DNA from: an uncultured Erythrobacteraceae bacterium
GTDB lineage: Bacteria; Pseudomonadota; Alphaproteobacteria; Sphingomonadales; Sphingomonadaceae
DNA: 64,000 nucleotides
Direction: 5' to 3'
NCBI GenBank assembly: GCA_946482075.1
Contig: CAMLQG010000005.1
Location: 1 to 64,000 of the forward strand
This document shows positions 34,929 to 43,869 of the stretch, piece by piece (the stretch's first letter is position 1; each line of letters begins with the position of its first letter). The notes under the pieces are model-generated. The model was not told the DNA's origin and did not search any database. It saw nothing but the letters and a program-made list of their open reading frames with translations. The translations under genes were made by a program, and so were the position numbers.

Positions 34929-36373
34929 TCAAGCGCGTGCGGGCGCTCGTCGCGATCCTGCTGTGCACAGTGTCCGGGCCTGCGCTGGCCGATACGCTGA
35001 TCGACAATGTGAACGGCGTGACGCTCGACCGCGAGGGCCGGGTCGTGCGCTTCACCGGGCTGGTGATCGACAAGGACGGCCGCGTTTCCCAACTGTTCAA
35101 AGGCAAGGAGAAGCGACCGAAAAGGCCGGACTACTTCGTCGATGGCAAGGGCCGCGTCCTCGTGCCCGGCATGGTCGATTCCAATGTCCATCTGATGAGC
35201 ATCGGCCTGGCGCTGCTGACGCCGGAGGATCGGGCGAAGGCCGCGGCCGAGGCAGGTGCCTATGGGCAGGATAGTACCACCCCGCCCGCGCCCGGCCGCG
35301 CCGTGCCCTATGTGCGGCCCGAGGATCGCGATCTCGCGCTCTATAAGGCGCAGCAATTGCTGGCCGAACGCGGCGTGACCGCGGTGGCCGACATGGGCAC
35401 CACGATCGACGACTGGCAGGCCTATCGCCGGGCTGGCGATCGCGGCGGGCTGCATATCCGGATCATGGCCTATGCCGTGAACATCCCGGACATGGTGGTG
35501 ATCGGCGGCCCCGGCCCCTCCCCCTGGCTCTATGACGATCACCTGCGGCTGAACGGCGTGGCGATGAGCGTGGACGGCTCGCTCGCCAATCGCGAGGCAG
35601 TTCTGAAGGCGCCCTATGCCGATGAGCCAGGCAGTCGCGGCACGTTCCGTTACGGCGACACGCAGTTCCGCAACATGATGAGCCGCGCGGCGCTCGACGA
35701 GTTCCAGCCCGCGCTGGCGGCTTCCGGCGATGGCGGCGTGTCCGAAGCGCTCGACACGATCACGGAGCTGGTCCTGACCTACAAGGGCGAACGGCGCTGG
35801 CGGATCGAAGGCACGCAGGCGATCGATCCGATCGACATTCCCCGCTTCGTCCAGCATGGCGCGATCGCGTCCTTCCAGCCCGAAAGGTTGGCGCGCGAAC
35901 GCAGCCTGGCGGAAACACGGCTGGGCGCGGATCGCCTGGCACGCGTGCAACCCTGGAACGCGCTGGCGACGGCCGGCGTGAAGCTCGCTTTCGGATCAGG
36001 GGCGGTTGACCAGCTGCCCTTCTCCCCCTTCGCCGGCATGGCGGCGGCGGTCACGCGCGAGGACGGCGCCGGCCAGCCTTTCGGCGGCTGGCAGCCGCAG
36101 GAGCGGATCACGCGCGAACAGGCCTTCGCCGCCTATACGCTGAACGGCGCCTTCGCCGGCTTCGCGGATGGGCGCTTCGGCACGATCACTCCCGGCGCGC
36201 GGGCGGACTTCCTGTTCGTGGACAAGGATCCGCTGCTGGCGAGCCCGGCGGAACTGCGCATCATCAAGGTTCTGGAGACCTGGGTGGGCGGCGCGAAGAT
36301 CTATGAGACGAATGCGCCGGCGGCGGCTGTGAGCGAAGCAAAGCTGGAAAAGGCCGGCGAGGGCGGGCGATAA
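34925..36373 (+). CDS. Exported amidohydrolase-3 (YtcJ-like) fold protein lacking metal ligands
   Basis: A 482-residue protein with a signal peptide (MIKRVRALVAILLCTVSGPA, cleaved near ALA-DT) and a YtcJ-like amidohydrolase fold. The usual ligand motifs are altered: DSHVHL is DSNVHL (Asn87), the HAIGD motif is AASGD (Ala265), RIEHAQ is RIEGTQ (Gly296), and FGSD is FGSG (Gly359). The bridging lysine of GVK..DGSL is alanine. Only His89 and Asp269 remain. An ordinary metal-dependent hydrolase mechanism is therefore unlikely. It begins ATGA with the dehydrogenase stop, so it may be a binding or regulatory protein of the same pathway. Confidence 0.8.
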   Translation: MIKRVRALVAILLCTVSGPALADTLIDNVNGVTLDREGRVVRFTGLVIDKDGRVSQLFKGKEKRPKRPDYFVDGKGRVLVPGMVDSNVHLMSIGLALLTPEDRAKAAAEAGAYGQDSTTPPAPGRAVPYVRPEDRDLALYKAQQLLAERGVTAVADMGTTIDDWQAYRRAGDRGGLHIRIMAYAVNIPDMVVIGGPGPSPWLYDDHLRLNGVAMSVDGSLANREAVLKAPYADEPGSRGTFRYGDTQFRNMMSRAALDEFQPALAASGDGGVSEALDTITELVLTYKGERRWRIEGTQAIDPIDIPRFVQHGAIASFQPERLARERSLAETRLGADRLARVQPWNALATAGVKLAFGSGAVDQLPFSPFAGMAAAVTREDGAGQPFGGWQPQERITREQAFAAYTLNGAFAGFADGRFGTITPGARADFLFVDKDPLLASPAELRIIKVLETWVGGAKIYETNAPAAAVSEAKLEKAGEGGR

Positions 36374-36380
36374 TCTTCCG

Positions 36381-36460
36381 CGTCATCCCAGCGAAGGCTG
36401 GGATCGCTTTCGATGGCAGATATGAACGGATAGCGATGCCAGCCTGCGCTGGCATGACGA
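36381..36460. repeat. Second palindromic repeat type between convergent genes
   Basis: CGTCATCCCAGCGAAGGCTG at the left and GCCAGCCTGCGCTGGCATGA at the right form a long imperfect hairpin, each arm also being self-complementary (CCCAGC-GAAG-GCTGGG). It differs from the other repeat family. It fills the gap between the convergent amidohydrolase-like gene and tatC and may terminate both. Confidence 0.75.
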
Positions 36461-37264
36461 CTAGAGCTTAACTTCGTCCGCTCCAGTCGCCGCCGTTCCC
36501 TTCGCCGTCCGCCTGTCGCTGAACCACATCATAACCAGCGAGCTTTCGAACAGGATCAGCAGCGGGATCGCCAGCATCAACTGGGAAACCACATCCGGCG
36601 GCGTGATCACAGCTGCGAGCGCCACGATGCCCACGATCACGTAGCGCCTGACCTTGATCAACTGCGCCCGGCTCACCAGTCCGGCGCGGTTCAGCAGCAT
36701 CAGCAGCACCGGCAGCAGGAAGCTGATCCCGAAGGCCAGGATGAACCACATCACCAGCGAAAGATACTCACCCGTTTCCGGCAGCGCTTCCAACGGCAGA
36801 CCTCCGCGGTCGCCTTCGAAGCCAATGAACCATTTAAAGGCCGTCGGCATCACGACGTAATAGGCGAGCGCCGCTCCGGACGCGAACAGCACCGGCGTAG
36901 CGACGAGGAAGGGCAGGAATGCCTTCTTCTCCTTCGCGTAGAGGCCCGGGGCGACGAAGGCCCAGAGCTGGTTCGCGATGATCGGGAAGCTGACGAAGAA
37001 GGCCGCAAAGACCGCCACCTTGATCTCCACGAAGAAGGCTTCGTAGAGCTTGGTGTAGACCAGCCGCCCCTGCCCGGCCGGAAAGGCTGCGGTCAGCGGG
37101 CGGACGAGAAAGCCGAAGATGTCGTTGGCGAAATAGAAGCAGACGGCAAAGGCCACGCCGAAGGCGAAGACGCAGCGCATCAGCCGCGCGCGCAGTTCGA
37201 TGAGATGTTCGAGCAGCGGCTGTTGGCGCTCGTCGATATCCTTGATCTTGAACGGCATCGTCAT
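36461..37264 (-). CDS. tatC: Sec-independent protein translocase TatC
   Basis: Polytopic core of the twin-arginine translocase, which recognises RR signal peptides of folded proteins. The 267-residue product has the conserved LLEHLIELRARLMRC near the N-terminus, the NDIFGFLVRPL loop, SFPIIANQLWAFVAPGLY and about six membrane helices. It lies three bases downstream of tatB on the same strand. Either of two ATGs (37264 or 37258) could be used. The acidic C-terminal tail is usual for this group. Confidence 0.97.
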   Translation of the reverse strand: MTMPFKIKDIDERQQPLLEHLIELRARLMRCVFAFGVAFAVCFYFANDIFGFLVRPLTAAFPAGQGRLVYTKLYEAFFVEIKVAVFAAFFVSFPIIANQLWAFVAPGLYAKEKKAFLPFLVATPVLFASGAALAYYVVMPTAFKWFIGFEGDRGGLPLEALPETGEYLSLVMWFILAFGISFLLPVLLMLLNRAGLVSRAQLIKVRRYVIVGIVALAAVITPPDVVSQLMLAIPLLILFESSLVMMWFSDRRTAKGTAATGADEVKL

Positions 37265-37267
37265 GAC

Positions 37268-37630
37268 TCAGGGCGGAGGCGGCGGCCCGCCGAGGGGGAG
37301 TTGCGGTTCTTCCAGCCCCTTCGGCGGCTCTGCCTGCTTCGCGCGGGCTTCGGCGCCGGCTGCAGGCGGAGTGGCAGGCAGAGGCTCCATCGGATGCGGA
37401 TCGGCGGCCATGATGCGCGCGTTCCGCTCCTTCCACTCCTTCTCCATCTCCTCCATTTCCGCCTCCCGGATCATCGCATCGATGCCGGCGCGGAAATGGC
37501 CGGACATGCGACGCAGCTTGCCGATCCAGCGGCCGGCGGTGCGCAGCGCAAGCGGAAGATCCTTCGGGCCGATCACCACGATCGCCACGATGACCGTCAG
37601 CAGCAGTTCGGAAGCGCCGATATCGAACAT
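37268..37630 (-). CDS. tatB: Sec-independent protein translocase TatB
   Basis: A 120-residue TatB with an N-terminal membrane helix (MFDIGASELLLTVIVAIVVI) ending in the conserved GPKDLP hinge, then an amphipathic helix (LRTAGRWIGKLRRMSGHFRAG) and a charged helical tail (AEMEEMEKEWKERNARI). The end is proline-rich (GGPPPPP). TatB helps TatC bind substrates. It sits between tatA and tatC. Confidence 0.95.
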   Translation of the reverse strand: MFDIGASELLLTVIVAIVVIGPKDLPLALRTAGRWIGKLRRMSGHFRAGIDAMIREAEMEEMEKEWKERNARIMAADPHPMEPLPATPPAAGAEARAKQAEPPKGLEEPQLPLGGPPPPP

Positions 37631-37650
37631 GGTTCAGCGCTCTCGCGCGA

Positions 37651-37899
37651 TCAGTTGCCGGATTCGTTGGAACGCGGCGCAGTGTTCGCTTCGGGGGTAC
37701 TCTCTACCGTCGAACGCGAGGCAGGCTGCGGCGCTTCGATCTGCGCAGGCGGCGAGGGCTTCTCGCTCTCGTTCATGCCTTCCTTGAAGCTTTTGATACC
37801 CTTGCCGAAATCGCCCATCATTTCGGATATCCGGCCACGGCCGAACAGGATCAACACCACCAGCGCAAGCACGATAAGGTGCGGAAGTGACAGACCCAT
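37651..37899 (-). CDS. tatA: Sec-independent protein translocase TatA
   Basis: An 82-residue pore-forming TatA. The N-terminal helix MGLSLPHLIVLALVVLILFG is followed by the conserved FGRGRISEMMGDFGKGIKSF amphipathic helix, then a disordered tail rich in Ser, Glu and Pro. GGAGATTACAA precedes the ATG. First gene of the tatABC operon. Confidence 0.96.
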   Translation of the reverse strand: MGLSLPHLIVLALVVLILFGRGRISEMMGDFGKGIKSFKEGMNESEKPSPPAQIEAPQPASRSTVESTPEANTAPRSNESGN

Positions 37900-38015
37900 T
37901 TGTAATCTCCTGAATCTCCGGGCAGGTGCGCCAGATGCGCGTATCAGCCCTTACGCCTCGCCTATCTAGGAGCGATCGGGTGAGATTGCCAGAGAGGAGA
38001 GCTGAACAAGAACTC

Positions 38016-38102
38016 CGTTCGCCCTGAGCCTGTCGAAGGACCGTCCTTCATTTTCCATGGTCCAAAGGAAGAGCAGCCCTTCGACGGGCTCAGGGCGAAC
38101 GG
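38016..38102. repeat. Palindromic repeat copy 6
   Basis: Arms CGTTCGCCCTGAGCCTGTCG and CCTTCGACGGGCTCAGGGCG around a variable centre. It lies between the tandem scpB and tatA genes, after the scpB stop, where it could end the scp transcript. Confidence 0.84.
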
Positions 38103-38114
38103 AGAAAAGGGATT

Positions 38115-38705
38115 TCATTCGCTCTCTTCGCTCGGGACCTGCTCCCCGCCATCCTCCAGCGCCTCGGCCAGCACGTCTTCGACCGGATCGAGCAGGCCGG
38201 CGGCGCGCAATTCATCGATGCCGGGCAGGTCGCGCCGCGAAGCGAGGCCGAAATGGCTGAGGAAATCGGGCGTCGTCGCGTAGATCACCGGACGCCCGGG
38301 CACGTCGCGCCTGCCCGCAACGCGCACCCAGCCCGCTTCCAGCAGCACGTCGAGCGTGCCTTTGGCGGTCTGCACGCCTCGGATCGCCTCGATCTCGGCA
38401 CGGCTGACAGGTTCGTGATAGGCGACGATCGCCAGCACTTCCGTGGCCGCGCGCGAAAGCCGCCGGGCCTGTTCCTTTTCCCGCCGCAGCAGATGGGCCA
38501 GATCAGGCGCTGTCTCGAAATGCCAGCGCTTGCCCCGTTCCACCAGATGGATGCCGCGTCCTTCGTAATGGCCGGCGAGCGTCCGTAAAGTCTCGCGCAC
38601 GTCGACCCCGCCGAGATGGGTGGACAAAGCTTCCGCCGTCATCGGTTGCTCGGCAGCGAACAGTGCCGCTTCCACGGCACGCAGGAGATCGTCCGCCTCG
38701 TTCAC
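38115..38705 (-). CDS. scpB: Segregation and condensation protein ScpB (GTG start)
   Basis: Kleisin-associated winged-helix subunit of the SMC-ScpAB condensin that organises and segregates the chromosome. The 196-residue product shows LRAVEAALFAAEQPMTAEAL, the winged-helix block SRAATEVLAIVAYHEPVSRAE and IEAIRGVQTAKGTLDVLLEAGW, GRPVIYATTPDFLSHFGL, and an acidic tail. The GTG at 38705 overlaps the scpA stop (GTGA), so the two are coupled. Confidence 0.94.
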   Translation of the reverse strand: MNEADDLLRAVEAALFAAEQPMTAEALSTHLGGVDVRETLRTLAGHYEGRGIHLVERGKRWHFETAPDLAHLLRREKEQARRLSRAATEVLAIVAYHEPVSRAEIEAIRGVQTAKGTLDVLLEAGWVRVAGRRDVPGRPVIYATTPDFLSHFGLASRRDLPGIDELRAAGLLDPVEDVLAEALEDGGEQVPSEESE

Positions 38706-39505
38706 GATACGGCTCGCCTGACCCGCAAGGGGCCGAACGTTTCCTCTTGCGCGATCTCCGCCTTGCCCAGCCGCGCCAGTTCCAGCGCGGCGACGAAGCT
38801 GGAAGCCAGCGCCGAACGGATCAGCCGCACATCGCCATGGCGCGGCAGGAATTCCTCCAGCGCGATCCAGTCCAGGGTGACCCCTATCATTGCGGAAACC
38901 CTCTCGATCGCGCTCTCCAGCGTCATCACTGGCCGATCGCGCACCATGTGAACGACGGGCGCGGTGCGCGCCTTCACCTGGCCATAGGCCTGGATCAGCG
39001 AGAACCAGTCGCACTGCCAGGCATTCCTGCGGTCCACCCGCAGCCCCTCGGGCGCGCCACGCGCGAACACGTCGCGGCCCAATCGATCGCGTGCCATCAA
39101 ACGAGCCGAAGCCTCGCGCATCGCGCCCAGCCGTTGCAGCCGCAATTGCAAGCGCAGCGCCAGTTCCTCGGGGCTTGGATCTTCCTGCTCGTCACGCGGC
39201 AGCAGGAGCGCGGATTTGAGATAAGCGAGCCACGCCGCCATAACGAGGTAATCGGCCGCGACTTCGAGCCTCAGCGCCTCGGCCCGATCGATGTAGGCGA
39301 GATACTGGTCCACCAGCGCCAGGATCGAGATCGTCTTGAGATCGACTTTCTGCCTGCGCGCGAGATCGAGCAGCAGGTCCAGCGGCCCTTCCCATCCGTC
39401 GAGCTCGAGATAGAGCGCGTTTTCATCCGGCGCGGCGGAGCCTGCGCCCTCCCAATCGTCCTCCGCCTGGGCCGCCAGGGGGATGAGCAGCCCCTCCTCC
39501 GTCAT
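38702..39505 (-). CDS. scpA: Segregation and condensation protein ScpA
   Basis: Kleisin subunit of the SMC complex, 267 residues. The N-terminal domain has LELDGWEGPLDLLLDLARRQKVDL, then ISILALVDQYLAYIDR and YLVMAAWLAYLKSALLLP, which are strong family motifs. The C-terminal winged-helix ends SFVAALELARLGKAEIAQEETFGPL. Its ATG overlaps the nagZ stop (ATGA). Confidence 0.95.
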   Translation of the reverse strand: MTEEGLLIPLAAQAEDDWEGAGSAAPDENALYLELDGWEGPLDLLLDLARRQKVDLKTISILALVDQYLAYIDRAEALRLEVAADYLVMAAWLAYLKSALLLPRDEQEDPSPEELALRLQLRLQRLGAMREASARLMARDRLGRDVFARGAPEGLRVDRRNAWQCDWFSLIQAYGQVKARTAPVVHMVRDRPVMTLESAIERVSAMIGVTLDWIALEEFLPRHGDVRLIRSALASSFVAALELARLGKAEIAQEETFGPLRVRRAVS

Positions 39506-40518
39506 ACGGAGGCCCCGAGATAGGAAAGCAGGCTGTCCCGCTTTGCCAGCAGTTCCTCCCGATCGCCCGAAGGCCTGCGCTCCGCACTGTGCAGCGCCCG
39601 CTCGAGCCGTCGGCCTCCTTCCGCACTCATCGCCGGCGCTGCACTGGCGATCCCCAGCATGTCATCCATCTTCGCCCAGCAATTGAGCGCGATGTCGCAC
39701 CCCGCCGCGATCGCGCGCGCCGCGCGTTCGGGTACGGTGCCGTCCAGGGCTTCCATGTCGAGATCGTCGGTCAGCAGGAGCCCGGTGAAGCCGATCCGCT
39801 TTCGGATGATCTCCTCGATCACGAAGGGCGACTGAGTGGCCGGATTGGCATCGTCCCAGGCGGTGTAGCGAATATGCGCCGTCATCCCGACAGGCGCATT
39901 GGCGAGCGCGCGGAACGGGGCGATATCCGTTTCCAGCTCCGCCTCGTCAGCCGTGACGATGGGCAGCGCCTTGTGGCTGTCCGCCGTCGCGCGGCCATGC
40001 CCCGGCAGATGCTTGATCGTACCGACGACGCCCGCGCGTGCGAGGCCATCCAGCACCGCGCGGCCCAACGCGGCCACGCGCATCGGTTCCGCGCCCAGCG
40101 CACGATCGCCGATCACGTCATGCGCGCCGGGCTGGCGGACATCGAGCAACGGCAGGCAATCGACGCTGATTCCCGCTTCGGCAAGATCCAGCCCCAGCGC
40201 TTCGGCATTGGCGCGCGCGGCTTCGATCGCGCTGGCAGGCGCGATATCGTACAGGCGATCGAACACTTCGCCGGGCGGAAAGGCCAGCCATTCGGGCGGT
40301 CTCATGCGCGATACGCGGCCGCCTTCCTGATCGATGCAGATGAACAGCCGATCCCGGCCGTGGATGGACCGCAGATCGTCGGTCAGCGCGCGGAGCTGCA
40401 CGCGGCTTTCCACATTGCGGCCGAACAGGATGTAGCCCGCCGGATCGCTCTCACGGAAGAAGTCCCGTTCCGCGGCGGTGAGCGTCAGGCCGCTAATCCC
40501 GAAAATGGCGGGCGTCAT
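39502..40518 (-). CDS. nagZ: Beta-N-acetylhexosaminidase NagZ
   Basis: GH3 enzyme of peptidoglycan recycling that removes N-acetylglucosamine from anhydromuropeptides. The 338-residue product has ESRVQLRALTDDL, FICIDQEGGRVSRM, and the GH3 signature IKHLPGHGRATADSHKALP, which holds the catalytic Asp/His dyad region. DDLDMEALDGTVPERAARA carries the nucleophile aspartate. No signal peptide, as expected for a cytosolic enzyme. It is upstream of scpA in a coupled unit. Confidence 0.94.
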   Translation of the reverse strand: MTPAIFGISGLTLTAAERDFFRESDPAGYILFGRNVESRVQLRALTDDLRSIHGRDRLFICIDQEGGRVSRMRPPEWLAFPPGEVFDRLYDIAPASAIEAARANAEALGLDLAEAGISVDCLPLLDVRQPGAHDVIGDRALGAEPMRVAALGRAVLDGLARAGVVGTIKHLPGHGRATADSHKALPIVTADEAELETDIAPFRALANAPVGMTAHIRYTAWDDANPATQSPFVIEEIIRKRIGFTGLLLTDDLDMEALDGTVPERAARAIAAGCDIALNCWAKMDDMLGIASAAPAMSAEGGRRLERALHSAERRPSGDREELLAKRDSLLSYLGASV

Positions 40519-40581
40519 CCTGCGAAAATCGCAGAAGCGTGCGATTTTCGCAAGTTCAGCCCTGCCACGGAATGTGGAAAG

Positions 40582-41298
40582 TCAGCGCTTGACCTGACAG
40601 GCGGCACCGCCGGCCTTCAGCTTCTGGCACAGCGCGTTGGCGGAAGCGACATCGCCCGTCACCGCCTGCAGGCGATAGACCGTGCCGATATCGGCCTGGC
40701 CTTCGACGATCCGGTGCTTGACCCCGCTCAGCGCTTCATGGCGCGCGGCGAGCGTCGACCAGCCCGATTCCGCATCCTTGCGGTTGGAATAGGCGCCGAC
40801 CTGCACACCGATCCCGCTCATGTCGACCGGAGCGGCAGGCTCGGCCGCCGCCTTTTCGCCCGGCTTGGATGCGACAGGCTCCATCTTCGGCGGCTTCGAT
40901 GCGGCAGGCGTGGCGATCTGGCCTTCGCTCGTCTGGCCCTCGCCCACCTTGAAGCTGGTATCGCCGGTGCCGGCAAACTTCTTGCCGCCCGGATCCTCGG
41001 GTCTGGTCTTGTAGGGTTCGTCGGGCGCTTCGATCGTGCTGCCGTCGGCCACCGCCGTATCGCCGGAATGGCGCGAGGTGGCAAACCATATGCCGCCCAG
41101 GATGGCGAGCAGGGCGACCAGGCCGATCAGCGCGAAGCCGATGATGCGGCCGCTGTCGACGGCGTCTTCCTCGTCATCGTCGGAGGATTCGAGCCAGGGC
41201 AGCTTCTCGCCATCATCGTCCAACGCGAGCCGATCGGTATCCGGGCTGGCCGTTTCGCCAGCCTCGTCATCGCGCCCGAGATCACCGAAGGCAACCAT
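40582..41298 (-). CDS. SPOR-domain membrane protein
   Basis: A 238-residue bitopic protein. An acidic cytoplasmic N-terminus (DDDEEDAVDSG) precedes one membrane helix at about residues 51-73 (RIIGFALIGLVALLAILGGI). A proline-rich periplasmic linker then leads to a C-terminal SPOR domain (GIGVQVGAYSNRKDAESGWSTL), which binds denuded septal glycan. Such proteins are FtsN-like division factors. The ATG follows two bases after the argS stop, with GAGGAGC as ribosome-binding site inside argS. Confidence 0.9.
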   Translation of the reverse strand: MVAFGDLGRDDEAGETASPDTDRLALDDDGEKLPWLESSDDDEEDAVDSGRIIGFALIGLVALLAILGGIWFATSRHSGDTAVADGSTIEAPDEPYKTRPEDPGGKKFAGTGDTSFKVGEGQTSEGQIATPAASKPPKMEPVASKPGEKAAAEPAAPVDMSGIGVQVGAYSNRKDAESGWSTLAARHEALSGVKHRIVEGQADIGTVYRLQAVTGDVASANALCQKLKAGGAACQVKR

Positions 41299-41300
41299 CG

Positions 41301-43043
41301 CTAAAGCTCCTCAACCGCCTCCACGCCCAAGAGGGCAAGGCCATTGCGAATGACCTGCCCCATTTGTTCCGCAAGGAAAAGCCTTGCAGCCGTCACTTCG
41401 GCATCCTGTGCCACGATGAAGCGTTTTGAAGGATTATCATTACCAAGGTTCCAATAAGCGTGGAATGCGGCAGCAAGATCGTAGAGGAAGAAGGCGATAC
41501 GATGGGGCTCACGTGCGGCAGCCGCTGCCTCGATCATGCGCGGAAACTGCGCCGCGAGCTTGACGAGTTCCAGCTCCTCGTCACCCAGCCTGTCAAGGGA
41601 GGCCGGCGCGGGCGCGAAACCTTCCGCCGCGCCCTTGCGCAAGGTCGAACGGATCCGGGCATGGGCGTATTGCACATAGAACACCGGATTGTCCTTCGAC
41701 GCCTCGACCACCTTGGCGAAGTCGAAGTCCATCTGCGCTTCGGGCTTGCGGGTCAGCATGGTGAAGCGGACCACGTCCTTGCCCACTTCGCGCACGACAT
41801 CGGCCAGCGTCACGAACGTGCCTGCGCGCTTGGACATCTTCACCGGTTCGCCATCGCGCAGCAGCTGGACCATCTGCACGAGCTTCACGTCGAACGGGAT
41901 CGGGCGGCCCGCCCCTTCGGTCAATGCTGCAACCGCCGCCTTGATGCGCTTGACCGTGCCGGCATGATCCGCGCCCCAGATATCGATCAAGGCGTCTGCC
42001 TTTTCCGCCTTCTGGAAGTGATAGGCAAGATCGGCGCCGAAATAGGTCCACTTCCCGTCGGACTTGCGGATCGGGCGGTCCTGATCGTCCCCGAATTTGG
42101 TCGAACGGAACAGCGGCAGTTCGACCGGTTCCCAATCCTCGGGCGTCTTGCCCTTGGGCGCTTCCAACAGGCCGTCATAGACGAGATCGTGCGCCCGCAG
42201 CCAGGCTTCCGCCTCGGCCGGCTTGCCTGCATCCTGCAGCGCGGCTTCGGACGAGAAGAGATCGTGATGGATGCCCAGCAGCGCCAGGTCCTCGCGGATC
42301 ATGTCCATCATCGCCGCGACCGCCTTCTCGCGGAACAGGTCAAGCCATTCGCTTTCCGGCGCGGCCACGTATCGGTCACCGAACTCCCCGGCGAGCGCCT
42401 GGCCGATCGGGATCAGATACTCCCCGGGATAGAAGCCTTCGGGAATTTCGACCTTTTCGCCCAACGCCTCGCGATAACGCAGATGCGCGGATCGTCCCAG
42501 CGTCTGCACCTGCGCGCCCGCATCGTTGATGTAATATTCGCGCACCACCTCGTGGCCGGCATATTCGAGCAGGCTGGCCAGCGCATCCCCCACCACTGCG
42601 CCCCGGCAATGGCCCATATGCATCGGGCCGGTGGGATTGGCGGAGACATATTCGATGTTCACCACGCTGCCGCCGCCCACGCCCGAACGGCCATAATCGG
42701 CGCCGAGCGCGGCGATCGCGCCGATCTCGTCGCGCCAGGCGCTTTTCGCCAGGCGCAGGTTGATGAACCCCGGCCCGGCGATCTCCGCATTTTCGATCAG
42801 CGGCAGGGCGGAAAGCTCGGCCACGAGCGTTTCAGCCAGCGCGCGCGGGTTCATTCCCGCAGGCTTGGCGAGCACCATTGCGGCGTTGGTAGCGAGATCG
42901 CCATGCGACGGGTCGCGGGGCGGCTCGACCGTCACATTGCCGCGCGGCAGGCCTGCCGGCAGCGTGCCGGCCTGTTCCAAGGTATCGAGCGCTTTGGCGA
43001 CATGCGCCGCAAAGGCAGCGTGCAGAGTTGTGCTTTCGGACAT
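41301..43043 (-). CDS. argS: Arginyl-tRNA synthetase
   Basis: Class I aminoacyl-tRNA synthetase of 580 residues. The N-terminal Add1 domain leads to the HIGH-type motif in GPMHMGHCRGAVVGDAL (HMGH), and the KMSK motif is VKMSKRAGTFVTL. The C-terminal DALR anticodon-binding domain includes YAHARIRSTLRKGA and AAFHAYWNLG. All landmarks are in order and length is normal. Coupled to the SPOR gene downstream. Confidence 0.98.
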   Translation of the reverse strand: MSESTTLHAAFAAHVAKALDTLEQAGTLPAGLPRGNVTVEPPRDPSHGDLATNAAMVLAKPAGMNPRALAETLVAELSALPLIENAEIAGPGFINLRLAKSAWRDEIGAIAALGADYGRSGVGGGSVVNIEYVSANPTGPMHMGHCRGAVVGDALASLLEYAGHEVVREYYINDAGAQVQTLGRSAHLRYREALGEKVEIPEGFYPGEYLIPIGQALAGEFGDRYVAAPESEWLDLFREKAVAAMMDMIREDLALLGIHHDLFSSEAALQDAGKPAEAEAWLRAHDLVYDGLLEAPKGKTPEDWEPVELPLFRSTKFGDDQDRPIRKSDGKWTYFGADLAYHFQKAEKADALIDIWGADHAGTVKRIKAAVAALTEGAGRPIPFDVKLVQMVQLLRDGEPVKMSKRAGTFVTLADVVREVGKDVVRFTMLTRKPEAQMDFDFAKVVEASKDNPVFYVQYAHARIRSTLRKGAAEGFAPAPASLDRLGDEELELVKLAAQFPRMIEAAAAAREPHRIAFFLYDLAAAFHAYWNLGNDNPSKRFIVAQDAEVTAARLFLAEQMGQVIRNGLALLGVEAVEEL

Positions 43044-43110
43044 GGCCGCGCCGTTAGCCGGTTTGGCCGCAGAGCGAAAGAGAGGCGCGCATCTGCGCGC
43101 GCCGATCAGA

Positions 43111-43761
43111 TCATCGCGTGACGTTATAGGCCAGCTGGTCGTTATCGAGCTGGAAGCCGACCAGCAGTTCGAAGCTGGCGCGTGCCACGGCGGCGCGGAC
43201 TTCGGGCTGGCCCAGCGGATCGATCGCCGCGTCCGAATCGCCCGACTTGCGCTTGCGGGTGATCTGCTTGCGGATGTCTTCCGACAGCGTCGCTTCGGCG
43301 CGGTCGATATAAGCTCCGGCCTGGGCGGTCGCCTGCGCGCGTTCCTGGCCGGCCGCGAAATTGATCGTCACCGTGCCCACCCGCTTGCTCACCACGGTGC
43401 TGCCGCCGCGCATGACGGTGGCGAAATAGGGCAGCCGCAGAGTGGCCGGACCGCTCACATCGGTGCGACGGGCGAACACGTCGAACGAGGCCACCGAATA
43501 GACCTGCGCGCCGGTATCGTCGCAAGTGGCGCGGACATTGGTGATGTTCGCGGTCGCCGCGATCGCCTGGGCCGTCTTTTCTCCGCTGCCGTTGAACAGC
43601 GTGATGTCGCCGGTATTGTCCGGAATGCCGACCGAGGGACATGGCGTGCGCAGCGCGGTGATGCCGATGCCTTCCTGAACGACGATGTCGCCCTTCGACT
43701 TGCACCCGGCTAGCGCCGCGGCGAGAGCAATCACAGTGAACAGGCGGAAACGAACACTCAT
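43111..43761 (-). CDS. Uncharacterised lipoprotein
   Basis: A 216-residue protein with a lipoprotein signal: [20 protein letters not shown], lipobox Cys20. The mature part has a beta-rich pattern ([28 protein letters not shown]-like and [20 protein letters not shown]) and ends in an unstructured charged region. No family name comes to mind with confidence; similar lipoproteins are widespread in Sphingomonadales. It lies between argS and ispH and is divergent from ispH. Localisation is inferred. Confidence 0.75.
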   Translation of the reverse strand: MSVRFRLFTVIALAAALAGCKSKGDIVVQEGIGITALRTPCPSVGIPDNTGDITLFNGSGEKTAQAIAATANITNVRATCDDTGAQVYSVASFDVFARRTDVSGPATLRLPYFATVMRGGSTVVSKRVGTVTINFAAGQERAQATAQAGAYIDRAEATLSEDIRKQITRKRKSGDSDAAIDPLGQPEVRAAVARASFELLVGFQLDNDQLAYNVTR

Positions 43762-43869
43762 CGTCAATCCTCGTCGAACGGGTGGGCAATCCCTAGGGCC
43801 TGTCCCATTAAACTGCAACGGTTCTGGCGGGCCTTCCACGAAAGCCCATCGCGCGCTAGAGGCAGCCAG

